DNA from: Odiellus spinosus
Lineage: Eukaryota; Arthropoda; Arachnida; Opiliones; Phalangiidae
NCBI GenBank assembly: GCA_963920705.1
Contig: OY987227.1
Location: 7,543,602 to 7,607,601, forward strand
DNA: 64,000 nt
Reading direction: 5' to 3'
The position numbers were made by a program, and so were the translations under genes. The notes under the pieces are model-generated. The model had not been told where the DNA came from. It saw only the letters and a program-made list of their open reading frames with translations, and did no database searches. Positions 9,083 to 17,299 of this stretch are shown here, one piece after another. Position 1 is the first letter of the stretch, and each line of letters starts with the position of its first letter.

Positions 9083-10582
9083 ATGTTAAGATTTTTTGGG
9101 ATATTAAGCCCTTTAGTGTTAATCATGTTTGGATTGTCGAATTTAGATTTGGGACTTTTAGTAGGGGTTTTGTGTTTCATATTAATGCTCTATGGATGTT
9201 TTTTCTCGGGGATGTATTCACATACTGATCCCATTCGAAAGGCTGGCATAATACCACCTGTATATCAGACCCCAGAGGAGACTGATTATCATACCCCTGC
9301 ACCAACTCCTCGTAGAACCCCTTTACGTAGGGCAAGATTTAGAAGTTTATCTGATTTAACTGATAGGAATACCGTTCAAAATGCTGAGAGAGAACTGTTT
9401 AATGAGGAACGATTAGTTGAGGCTATTTCTAATAGGGTTTGTGACAAATTTAGTAATAGACTAGAACATACAGAACAGGAGCTTAGGTTATTGACACAAG
9501 CAGCTCAAGAGAAACCTGTAACTAATCCTACCCAAATAAATACAGCAACTAATCCTAGTATGATAGACAAGGATATTCAGGCTCAGTTAGAAAAGGAACG
9601 GGAAGAGATTATTAGAGACCGTTGTGAATTGGAACAACAACACGTACTGTTAAGGCAGGCTCGAGAAGCCTTGGAGCAGCAAACATTGGGTGTTCAGAAT
9701 AGAATTATCCAGGATAGAAAGACACTTAATCAGGAACGATTGTTATTTGAGGATCAGGTACATGCGCATTTGCAAAGTAGATTACAACAGTTTAATTCTA
9801 TTGAAAGAGACCCTCCTCTGCCAGAACGAATGGAAATTTCAACTAGTGAAGGAAGTAATAATGACCCACAGGAAAATGAAGGGAATTTACCCCAGAGTTC
9901 CTGTGAAAGGGCTAATTGTGTCATAATAAGACATGTGGGAACTGACCCCGACCCTATATTATCGGGAGATGTCAATAGTGTAGTCCATCAAATTCCTCTG
10001 TCCTCTGCATCCCTGAGTTTAGGAAACCCTATCAGTTTACCCATTTCAAGTGGGGTAACAGTTAATTTAACTAGTTCAGGTATTTCGTCCTCGACGGGAA
10101 TAATATATTCTGTAGCCACTACTTCTCAAAATGCTAGTATAGTTAGCTCAGGTATGGGGGGTCCTATTTTACATTCAATTCCAATTGTTGCAAATACTGT
10201 TAGTGGAACGTCCGGAAGTTTTATACCTGCTCCTCTTAATATCCCTAGTTCAAGTATACAGACACCCACTGGGTTGGGAATGGGAAGTCCAATGTCTCCC
10301 CTAACCGTAGCGTTACCTGGTTCAATTCCCACAACAACATCGATTAGTTCAATGCCAATACTTAGTAATATACAGTTAGGAGGTCAAGCTAGACAACACT
10401 TGGGAGCTCATTATATTTTGAGTAAACAATTCCAAATGCCATCCTTTTCGGGGGAACCTAATGAAGATCCCAAGTTATTCCTACATACGTTGAGCGAATA
10501 TGTACAGTTTCATAACATACATTGCATCTTTTATTACCCAGGGTATTTACTAAAGGAGCTCAAGTATGGATTATGGATTTAA
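9083..10582 (+). CDS. gag: Gag, N-terminal part (membrane-like segments, coiled coil, start of capsid), frameshifted
   Basis: The frame opens at an ATG and reads for 499 codons. Residues 4-21 and 24-46 are strongly hydrophobic and could form a membrane hairpin, which is unusual for a Gag start. Residues about 105-245 are charged and heptad-like (RELFNEERL; QLEKEREEIIRDR), suggesting a coiled coil. A Ser/Gly/Ile-rich linker follows, and the capsid begins near residue 450 (FQMPSFSGEPNEDPKLFL). The capsid similarity leaves this frame near 10516-10535 and resumes in the -1 frame at 10522. The last 15-20 residues here are therefore out-of-frame, and the gene looks broken by a small indel. Gag would normally form the particle and package element RNA. 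Confidence 0.75.
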   Translation: MLRFFGILSPLVLIMFGLSNLDLGLLVGVLCFILMLYGCFFSGMYSHTDPIRKAGIIPPVYQTPEETDYHTPAPTPRRTPLRRARFRSLSDLTDRNTVQNAERELFNEERLVEAISNRVCDKFSNRLEHTEQELRLLTQAAQEKPVTNPTQINTATNPSMIDKDIQAQLEKEREEIIRDRCELEQQHVLLRQAREALEQQTLGVQNRIIQDRKTLNQERLLFEDQVHAHLQSRLQQFNSIERDPPLPERMEISTSEGSNNDPQENEGNLPQSSCERANCVIIRHVGTDPDPILSGDVNSVVHQIPLSSASLSLGNPISLPISSGVTVNLTSSGISSSTGIIYSVATTSQNASIVSSGMGGPILHSIPIVANTVSGTSGSFIPAPLNIPSSSIQTPTGLGMGSPMSPLTVALPGSIPTTTSISSMPILSNIQLGGQARQHLGAHYILSKQFQMPSFSGEPNEDPKLFLHTLSEYVQFHNIHCIFYYPGYLLKELKYGLWI

Positions 10583-11190
10583 TGTATAAAAATAACCGTA
10601 GATTGACCTGGAAAAATTTCATGACTGAATTTCATGTTAAATATTTATCCGATGACAGAGAAAGTTGTTTAGAGATGGCTCTTTTTGGAGCTTTAGCCCA
10701 GGATAATGATGACCTTTTGGATTTTAGACATAAGATAGTGAGATTGAATTGGTCATTGCGAGAACCTTTAACCGAAGATAGACTGGTTCGATTACTTGTG
10801 TCGAAACTCCCTCCGTCAGTTAAAATGTTATTACCTAGAAATACCTGTGGAACTATGGCACAATTTGATAGTGAAATACTAAGAATCCAAGAGTCACGAA
10901 ATAGTGGTGCTGCGTTACCTAGTCACATCATGGGTACAGTAAATCAGGGACGATATATTCCCCCTCCTTCGCCACGAAGATCAAATTCTTTACAAAGAAC
11001 GAATAATCCCCGACCTACTGGGACATCTAATTTTACTCCCACGTGTTTTAAGTGTCATGAAATTGGGCATATAAGTCGAAATTGTCCCAATGTAACACCC
11101 CAAATTAGTGCAGCTAATATAGTACAGCCAGGTTCACGGAGGATTGCTCCAACTACTAATCCTTCGGGAAACGAAACTCCAACTCTTTGA
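10522..11190 (+). CDS. gag: Gag, C-terminal part (rest of capsid and CCHC zinc knuckle)
   Basis: This continues Gag in the -1 frame relative to 9083-10582. It carries typical capsid wording (KGAQVWIMDL; TWKNFMTEFHVKYL), then a basic Pro/Asn-rich linker and a nucleocapsid knuckle CFKCHEIGHISRNC (CX2CX4HX4C) at about 11043-11084. It has no ATG near its start; the first codon is only the beginning of the open stretch. No canonical slippery heptamer lies in the overlap, so a mutation is more likely than programmed shifting inside the capsid. It ends at TGA, 16 bases after the GGGAAAC heptamer. Confidence 0.75.
   Translation: MHLLLPRVFTKGAQVWIMDLMYKNNRRLTWKNFMTEFHVKYLSDDRESCLEMALFGALAQDNDDLLDFRHKIVRLNWSLREPLTEDRLVRLLVSKLPPSVKMLLPRNTCGTMAQFDSEILRIQESRNSGAALPSHIMGTVNQGRYIPPPSPRRSNSLQRTNNPRPTGTSNFTPTCFKCHEIGHISRNCPNVTPQISAANIVQPGSRRIAPTTNPSGNETPTL
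11166..11172 (+). promoter_or_regulatory. Programmed -1 ribosomal frameshift heptamer (gag to pol)
   Basis: G GGA AAC sits exactly in gag phase (X XXY YYZ), shortly before the gag stop at 11188-11190. A -1 slip enters the pol frame, which is open from here to 15257. GGGAAAC is a known retroviral frameshift heptamer. A possible stem pairs ATGGACC (11191-11197) with GGTCCAT (11226-11232). Its 18-nt spacer is longer than usual, so another structure may be the stimulator. Confidence 0.8.
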
Positions 11191-14100
11191 ATGGACCGCA
11201 AGGAGCTGGGCAGGGACAAGGACAAGGTCCATCAATCAATTTAAATATGTACCAAGCCAACCAATCTAGATACAATTCTCTACATGGTATCAAAATAATA
11301 ATATGTAATAAAAATATAGTGGCCTTCCTCGATTCCGGTGCTGATAAAAGTGCTATTTCTGAAGAGTTCATTTATGAACTTGGGGTACCAACATTAGTAG
11401 AATACAAGCCTAGGGTTGTACAAATGGCAACCGATACTTTAACAGAAGAAACCTTGGGACATGTTACGCTTGAAATAGATTTGGGATTGAACATGGGCAT
11501 TATTCCCGTAAAATTTCATGTAATACCAGGTTTACGTCATCCCCTTATTTTGGGTAATGAACTGATTAGAGATATGAAGGCAGTTATTGATTATGATAAA
11601 GATACATTTTCTTATTGTGGGTTTACCTTGCCTTTAATACCTTTAAGCTCCAGTCAACCAACTCCAGTTAAGAACTTAACTGAAATTCCTCAAATAGATG
11701 TAAACCAATTAAACTTGGGAGAATCATTATTAGAATCTGAAACCAATGATCTGTTGTCTTTAAGTCAAGAGTTTCATACATTGTTTTCTGGAAAACCTGG
11801 AAGAACCCATTTGGTGAAACATCACATCAGACTTAAACCCGGCACGATACCTGTTAGTAAACAACCCTATTCTCATAGTCAATTTGTTAATGAGGAAATA
11901 GACAAGCAGATTCAGGATTTGTTACGACAGGGTATGATACGTCCCTCAGAAAGCCCCTGGGCTTCACCCATAATAATGGTAGATAAGAAAGATGCAAGGA
12001 AGGGAGATGGAAGAGATAGACGGATGTGTATCGATTTAACCGCATTGAATGCTGTAACAATTAATGACCCCTATCCTATCCCCAAGATAGATGAAATAAT
12101 TGATTCAATGGGTAAACCTAAATATATTACTAAATTAGATCTAAAATCAGGGTATTGGCAGATTGAAATGGCCCCTGAAGATATCGAGAAAACAGCTTTC
12201 GTAACTAGAGACGGTAAATATGAATGGTTGGTCATGCCATTTGGCCTCAAGGGGGCACCGTCCAGCTTTATGCGTTTAATTAATAGAGTTTTAAGGTATG
12301 CCAGAAGATACGGGGTTGGAATTTACCTAGATGACATAATTATTGCAAGTCAAACCTGGTCGGATCATTTGATAGCTTTGCGCTATGTGTTTTCCCAATT
12401 GAAACATGCTGGCCTTACTCTTAATCTAAGCAAAAGTTATTTTGGTGTAACGCAGGTCTCAGTATTGGGATATATAGTTAGTGCCCAGGGAGTTCAAATT
12501 GATCCTGACAAAGTAAGAGCTATTATCGAATTCCCAACCCCTCGAAATGTTAAACAAGTGTCTTCCTTTTTGGGTATGTGTGGCTATCACACTAGATTTA
12601 TTCCCAGATTAGCCGATTTTACGGCTCCATTGAATAAATTAAAAAGGAAATATCATAGATGGCGCTGGGGCGAAGATGAACATAATGCTTTTGAGGAATT
12701 GAAATACCTAATAGCCAATGCAGCCATGCTTCAGGTACCTACACCTGATGGAAAGTATATCATAACAGCTGATGCTAGTGGGACAGGTATTGGGGGCATG
12801 CTAAGTCAAATCCAGGATAAAAATGAAGTTACCTTAGCTTATTTTAGTAAATTGTTGACCCCTGCACAGCTAAAGTATAGTACCCCGGAACAAGAAGCCC
12901 TTGCAGTTATTGAAACCGTTAGGAAATTCCGACATTATATAGAGGGAAGAAATTTTGCAATAGTATCAGATCATCGTGCCCTTTGCTGGTTACTTAAACT
13001 TAAAAATAAAAAGAGCAGATTAATGAGATGGGCCCTAGAATTACAAGAATTTATGCCCTTTGAAATTTTACACAAATCTGGTAGTGAAAATCATGTAGCT
13101 GATGCCCTATCTAGATGCCCCGTATCAGATTTACATTCTGTTAGTCCCAAGAATATTGATATGCAAGAACCCGAGGATTTAAGACCTATTAATTTCAATA
13201 CCTTAGCATGTAATCCTGGTCTTAATGTGTCACATTTGGATTTTGTTACCATGGATGAAATCAAAGAAGCTCAAAAATCTGATCCCAAATGGATTGATTT
13301 AAGAACTAGGTTAGATAACAATGAACCATCAAGAGTATATGAAATTAGAGAGGACCTAATCTATAGAAAACCTGAAGGATTCCAACCAGCGAAGGTGGTG
13401 ATTCCTAGTAATTTAATACCGAGGTTACTACAAGCCTATCACGATCATCCCTTGTCAGGTCATCGAGGCAGAACCGCTACCTATGCAAAAATTAGGGCTC
13501 GTTATTATCACCCCCAATTATATACACTGGTTAAGAAATATGTTAAAGAATGTGAAATTTGTCAGAGATATAAGAGTAGAAATACAAAGCGCCCAGGTCT
13601 TATGATACCTTCATATAAGATACACCCAGGAGATTTGGTGGGAATAGACATTATGGGTCCTTTACCTTGTACAAAAAATCAAAATCGATTCCTGGTAGTA
13701 ATGGTTGATTATTTTACGAAATATGTCGAAGTTTTTCCCGTTAGAAGTACTACGGCTCCAATATTATGTAAGGTGTTACTTCAGTATATTTCTAGGCACG
13801 GTACTATGGCTGCTATTTTGTCGGATAACGGACCCCAATTTATATCTAATCTTTGGAAACAGTTATGTCATAAATTGAAAATTAAGGTTAAATTTACTTC
13901 TCCTTATCATCCCCAGGCCAATATGACAGAACGAGTAAATAGAGTTATGGGAGAAATTATGAGTATATATACTGGAAATGTACATACGAAATGGGATGAA
14001 AATTTACCATTAATTCAGTTAGCCATTAATAGTACAGTACATATATCCACTGGTTATTCCCCATTTTATCTCCATCACGGTTATGAACCCACATTGCCCT

Positions 14101-15257
14101 GGGATGAAAGAAGTTTTGAGGGTGTTCCTGTTAATGTAGAGACAGTTCTAGAGTATGAGAAAGGACCTATTTACGATTGGCAAATAGCTATAGATTTTGC
14201 ACAGGAAATAAATGAACTAGCTAGTATGAAACAGAAGTACTTTTATGATAAAAATTATACCAATAGCGAACTTGAGGTGGGACAGTTGGTATGGAAGCTG
14301 GGACATAGATTGTCGAATGCCGCAGCTAAATTTTCTGCTAAGTTTGCACCTCGTTGGGAAGGCCCCTATCGAATTGTAGAAAAGATTTCCCCGGTGAGTT
14401 ATGTAATAATGGAGATGAGTACAGGAGCCCTTGCTGGTACCTGGCATATTAACCAATTAAAATTATATATGTGTACTGCATCCCTAGACACACAGGAAGT
14501 CTTGGAACCTGAGGTTAACCCTACTGTTGTTATAGAGCCCGTTGCTGAAGAACCCTCTATAGATCCCGATCAAACGTTTGTAATGTTCCCCTCAAGTAAC
14601 ACTGCTCCGGTAGAAATTGAAGAGGATTCAGAATTAATAGAAGTTATTGTGATACAGGATAGTTTGAATTCTGTCGGACAAAGAGAATCTTCCTCGTCCT
14701 TGGTCCCTTATTTTAACCAACCAGATACCAGTTTAGAAACTTTAGATGAGTCTATGGTAGATAATACAGAGGAACTATTGAATGAAAGAAATTTAATTGA
14801 TCAAACAGGCAGTTCGGTAATTGTTGAGGAACCTTCTAGTGGTAGCGAGAATGAGGAACCTCCTCGGTATAACTTAAGGCCTAGAGTCAGATTTTCAAAT
14901 CCCCTCATAGAGGAAATACCAGTTGTTTTGCATCCAGTTACTGATCAACAAAACCCAGCTTTTACTACTGACCTTGGGGAAACTACGGATAAGAATGAAG
15001 TTGAAAACCCGTTATTAAAACCTTTTTCTTATGGTTGGCATAGGGAAGTGGTATTCCGTAGGTCTCAAGCTTCTCGTCTAGGCGACGTTTATTATTATAC
15101 CCCAGGCCCGAATGTTAGAAAGTTGCGTTCGTTTAATGATATTGAGGATTATTTAATATTACATACAGTTGCACCCCAGATTCTGAATAGGTCTAACTTT
15201 ACTATGAAACCTATACCGGTTGCTTCTCCCCCATACGAAATAGTACGCCATTCGTGA
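11187..15257 (+). CDS. pol: Pol polyprotein: protease, reverse transcriptase, RNase H, integrase, MBD-like C-terminus
   Basis: This intact frame of 1356 codons is entered by a -1 shift at 11166-11172; the TTG at 11187 is not a true start. Residues are counted from there. The protease has FLDSGADKSA with D49. The RT has D318 and YLDD (380-383). RNase H has D529, D595 and D639 (HVADALSR). The integrase has an HHCC zinc motif (H754, H759, C789, C792) and catalytic D821, D880 and E915, with 34 residues between the last two, then a GPY module (1059-1061). A low-complexity acidic region and RYNLRPR (1227-1233) follow. Residues about 1277-1325 match methyl-CpG-binding domains: GWHREVVFR, GDVYYYTP, LRSFNDIEDYL. 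That domain sits where chromoviruses have a chromodomain, suggesting a role in integration targeting. No stop or frameshift was seen. Confidence 0.93.
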   Translation: MNGPQGAGQGQGQGPSINLNMYQANQSRYNSLHGIKIIICNKNIVAFLDSGADKSAISEEFIYELGVPTLVEYKPRVVQMATDTLTEETLGHVTLEIDLGLNMGIIPVKFHVIPGLRHPLILGNELIRDMKAVIDYDKDTFSYCGFTLPLIPLSSSQPTPVKNLTEIPQIDVNQLNLGESLLESETNDLLSLSQEFHTLFSGKPGRTHLVKHHIRLKPGTIPVSKQPYSHSQFVNEEIDKQIQDLLRQGMIRPSESPWASPIIMVDKKDARKGDGRDRRMCIDLTALNAVTINDPYPIPKIDEIIDSMGKPKYITKLDLKSGYWQIEMAPEDIEKTAFVTRDGKYEWLVMPFGLKGAPSSFMRLINRVLRYARRYGVGIYLDDIIIASQTWSDHLIALRYVFSQLKHAGLTLNLSKSYFGVTQVSVLGYIVSAQGVQIDPDKVRAIIEFPTPRNVKQVSSFLGMCGYHTRFIPRLADFTAPLNKLKRKYHRWRWGEDEHNAFEELKYLIANAAMLQVPTPDGKYIITADASGTGIGGMLSQIQDKNEVTLAYFSKLLTPAQLKYSTPEQEALAVIETVRKFRHYIEGRNFAIVSDHRALCWLLKLKNKKSRLMRWALELQEFMPFEILHKSGSENHVADALSRCPVSDLHSVSPKNIDMQEPEDLRPINFNTLACNPGLNVSHLDFVTMDEIKEAQKSDPKWIDLRTRLDNNEPSRVYEIREDLIYRKPEGFQPAKVVIPSNLIPRLLQAYHDHPLSGHRGRTATYAKIRARYYHPQLYTLVKKYVKECEICQRYKSRNTKRPGLMIPSYKIHPGDLVGIDIMGPLPCTKNQNRFLVVMVDYFTKYVEVFPVRSTTAPILCKVLLQYISRHGTMAAILSDNGPQFISNLWKQLCHKLKIKVKFTSPYHPQANMTERVNRVMGEIMSIYTGNVHTKWDENLPLIQLAINSTVHISTGYSPFYLHHGYEPTLPWDERSFEGVPVNVETVLEYEKGPIYDWQIAIDFAQEINELASMKQKYFYDKNYTNSELEVGQLVWKLGHRLSNAAAKFSAKFAPRWEGPYRIVEKISPVSYVIMEMSTGALAGTWHINQLKLYMCTASLDTQEVLEPEVNPTVVIEPVAEEPSIDPDQTFVMFPSSNTAPVEIEEDSELIEVIVIQDSLNSVGQRESSSSLVPYFNQPDTSLETLDESMVDNTEELLNERNLIDQTGSSVIVEEPSSGSENEEPPRYNLRPRVRFSNPLIEEIPVVLHPVTDQQNPAFTTDLGETTDKNEVENPLLKPFSYGWHREVVFRRSQASRLGDVYYYTPGPNVRKLRSFNDIEDYLILHTVAPQILNRSNFTMKPIPVASPPYEIVRHS
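15015..15161 (+). other. MBD-like domain segment of Pol
   Basis: These codons encode the C-terminal domain with the MBD signature: GW, REVV.R, DVYYY.P, and LRS followed by a helix ending in YL. By alignment to MBD1, the Arg of VFR, the Asp and Tyr of DVYY and the Arg-Ser of LRS correspond to the methyl-CpG contact residues R22, D32, Y34, R44 and S45. The loop between DVYYYTP and LRS is two residues longer than in MBD1 or MeCP2. Binding to methylated DNA is inferred and untested. Confidence 0.75.
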
Positions 15258-15270
15258 TTTTATTATGGCA

Positions 15271-15285
15271 CATATATTTTTATAG
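15271..15285 (+). promoter_or_regulatory. Candidate splice acceptor for ORF3
   Basis: CATATATTTTTATAG ends directly at the ATG of ORF3 (15286). A T-rich tract closed by AG in the env position is the arrangement used for spliced subgenomic messages. No matching donor was identified in the leader. Reinitiation after the Pol stop 28 nt upstream is an alternative. Confidence 0.35.
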
Positions 15286-16617
15286 ATGCCCTTATCTAGA
15301 GGGAATTATAGAGGAATGCTGCCTAGGTCGGTGGGTCATTCGCGGCCCCCAGTTCCTTCTGACTATGAACAACAACTCCAAGATGCAATTAGACGTATAC
15401 AAGCTTTGGAAGCTATACGCATCGCTGATATTACTAATGGGCAATTAGCTACTACATCCACTTTGCAGTCACATGTGATGGTGGCTTCTGTACGTACAGA
15501 GGAAACTGAGGAACCTTCTATACCGGAGACCGACAATTCTTCCTCAATCCAGTTAACATCCCCATCATCTATGATAATGGATGCCGTACCTCCATTACCT
15601 GTGAATGAAGGTCGTACTACATCCCTGGAACAATTATCGACAGCTTCGGGAGAAAATGTACCTGGTACTACAGTGGTACCTACTACGGAGATCGTCCAAC
15701 CAGTCAATTCTTCTGGGGCCACATCGGCTACTGATGCAAGTTCCGAAACTCAAGCAATTCCCATAAATATCCCACCAGCGCAGGACAGCCCGGTCATCCC
15801 ATATGTAGACATTCTATTTTCATTAGGACTTTTCACACATGAACAGAAATTAACGATTCCATTCCACAAATACGTTGAATCACACCCCAGGTTATTCCCC
15901 GGAAATTTTGAGGGATGTATAGTCCATGTGGGATCGAAACCGGAAGACTTGAATTCCTCCATACTCCTCCAGTATGGCAAAACCCCTGGAGTGTTTATGG
16001 TAGTGGGGATTTCCCCCATATTTTCCCAGGCATTTTGTAGTGGAAATTTGGGTCCCATAGTAAAAGATTGCCTTGGCTATTCAGGTGTTAGAGGCGTGGG
16101 AAATATCGGGCTGGACTATACACCCTCGGTACTGGCATCATGCTCTCAAACCCAACAAAAGTTTGCATTCAGTAAACAGCTCCTTATTGCTAAAGAAAGG
16201 GGCCAACCAGTATTTATTCATTGTAGGTTAGCCTTTAACGATTGTATCACAATCCTGCAACAGGAACTTCCTACGAATCATCCCATTATACTCCTCACTT
16301 TTACGGGCAATGTTTCTCAGGTTAGACAATGTTTGGGTTCATTTTCGCGAATCTATTTCGCATTTAGTCCCTTATTAGCCCGGTTTGGTTCGGAGGCCAC
16401 CAGGGTAGCCCTTTGTCAGATCCCAATTAATAGATTGATGGTAGAGTCAAACGCCCCCATGATCAAACCTATTGGATTATCTATTCCCGATCACACTCCT
16501 TCTACTCCAGGAGTTATACATCCCCTCTTACATTTGATGGCTTCCATCCGAAAAGAACAGGTTTCCCAACTGGCTTATCATATTAGGGACAATACTTATC
16601 GTGTTTTGGGAGTTTAA
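15286..16617 (+). CDS. ORF3: Ser/Thr-rich leader fused to a TatD-like hydrolase fold with degraded active site
   Basis: The frame has 443 codons from an ATG 28 nt after the pol stop. Residues 1-165 are low complexity and rich in Ser, Thr, Pro and Glu, with a short helix-like start (YEQQLQDAIRRIQALEAIR). Residues about 170-443 follow the TatD metal-dependent nuclease family (TATDN type): GVRGVGNIGLDY, Q..FAFSKQLLIAKERGQPVFIHCR, LTFTGNVSQV, IPINRLMVESNAP, and a helical tail ending NTYRVLGV. Six positions that bind metal in TatD (HxH, E, H, H, D) read L177, S179, N273, H312, L337 and N389, so only one is kept. The fold is probably retained without hydrolysis. The last 77 codons recur in the tail at 7117-7348. 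ORF3 takes the place of env; no signal peptide or membrane segment is evident. Confidence 0.85.
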   Translation: MPLSRGNYRGMLPRSVGHSRPPVPSDYEQQLQDAIRRIQALEAIRIADITNGQLATTSTLQSHVMVASVRTEETEEPSIPETDNSSSIQLTSPSSMIMDAVPPLPVNEGRTTSLEQLSTASGENVPGTTVVPTTEIVQPVNSSGATSATDASSETQAIPINIPPAQDSPVIPYVDILFSLGLFTHEQKLTIPFHKYVESHPRLFPGNFEGCIVHVGSKPEDLNSSILLQYGKTPGVFMVVGISPIFSQAFCSGNLGPIVKDCLGYSGVRGVGNIGLDYTPSVLASCSQTQQKFAFSKQLLIAKERGQPVFIHCRLAFNDCITILQQELPTNHPIILLTFTGNVSQVRQCLGSFSRIYFAFSPLLARFGSEATRVALCQIPINRLMVESNAPMIKPIGLSIPDHTPSTPGVIHPLLHLMASIRKEQVSQLAYHIRDNTYRVLGV

Positions 16618-16901
16618 GTTGTTTTGTGATATTTCTTTCTGTTAAAGAATTTAGTGTCGACTTTGTTTCGGGTAGAAGCAGTTCTTTTTTTTTTGTAAGG
16701 CAGTGCCATTCTAGATCTTTTTTTTTTTTGTTTTTGTTGTTTGTTTGCTTTACTGATTTTTTTTTTTTTTTTTTTTTTTCTCTTTTCTCATGATATGAAG
16801 TTCTTGCTCCATTTTGTATTTTGTCATAACCCACATTAAACCCTTGGTGTTCTTCCTTGCTGTTTTTATTTTTTTTTTTTCCTGATGATCTTTCATTATT
16901 T
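16618..16901 (+). other. Retrotransposon 3' UTR with T-tracts
   Basis: The region between the ORF3 stop and the polypurine tract contains three long T runs (about 10 to 23 T). The duplicate at 7349-7631 differs only in the length of such runs. No coding potential is seen. Confidence 0.7.
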
Positions 16902-16916
16902 GTGGGGGGGGGGTAT
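16902..16916 (+). other. Polypurine tract
   Basis: GTG10TAT lies immediately 5' of the LTR start TGTAATGGGG, where the plus-strand primer is made. The equivalent before the 5' LTR (7632-7640) has nine G. It supports placing the LTR start at 16917. Confidence 0.65.
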
Positions 16917-17299
16917 TGTAATGGGGACCCCTTTTACCCTTATAATGAAAGATCCCAAGCTTACCTAGGTTAATCACTGCATGCTGTCAAATGGGACTTA
17001 AATATGCTTACAACCCCAGAGGAAACCTTCTATAGAGGGCGCCACCTAGAAGTTCATTATCACCAGGAATGTCACATGACCAGGAAGACCTATAAATTCA
17101 TGAGAACTCTACAGATGGGGTCAGATCGTAACCCTTAGGAATTGGTGGATGTTTGAACTCAGGATCGCTTGTTTTGGGAATTGATTAATTTAAAGTTATT
17201 TGTTGTATGATATATTTACTTTGAGATTAACCTTATTAAATTATATTTAAAGTGAACCTCGTTTGGTTATTAACTAGTATACGAACTCACGCAGTTACA
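16917..17299 (+). repeat. 3' LTR
   Basis: This LTR is 383 bp long, TGTAA to TTACA, and identical to the 5' LTR except for G to T at 17121 and G to A at 17137. It ends directly against ZC2HC1 exon sequence (AACCGTCTG), equivalent to position 5268 in copy A, so the element entered a coding exon. Confidence 0.9.

Larger units (their letters stand above)
7644..17299 (+). mobile_element. Full-length Ty3/gypsy LTR retrotransposon with MBD-like Pol tail and TatD-like ORF3
   Basis: The element is 9656 bp long, with 383-bp LTRs that begin TGTAA, end TTACA and differ at two positions (7848/17121 and 7864/17137). The order is LTR, primer binding site, a leader of about 1 kb, gag (frameshifted), a -1 slippery site, pol (PR-RT-RH-IN), ORF3, polypurine tract, LTR. 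The order RT-RNase H-integrase defines Ty3/gypsy. Near-identical LTRs and intact pol and ORF3 indicate recent insertion. The right end lies inside a ZC2HC1 terminal exon. No target-site duplication can be seen, because the left side is fused to another element tail. Confidence 0.93.

Noticed and set aside
10522-10582. Programmed frameshift within gag
   Set aside because: No X XXY YYZ heptamer is in phase in the overlap, and a shift inside the capsid fold would be unusual. A small indel is simpler.
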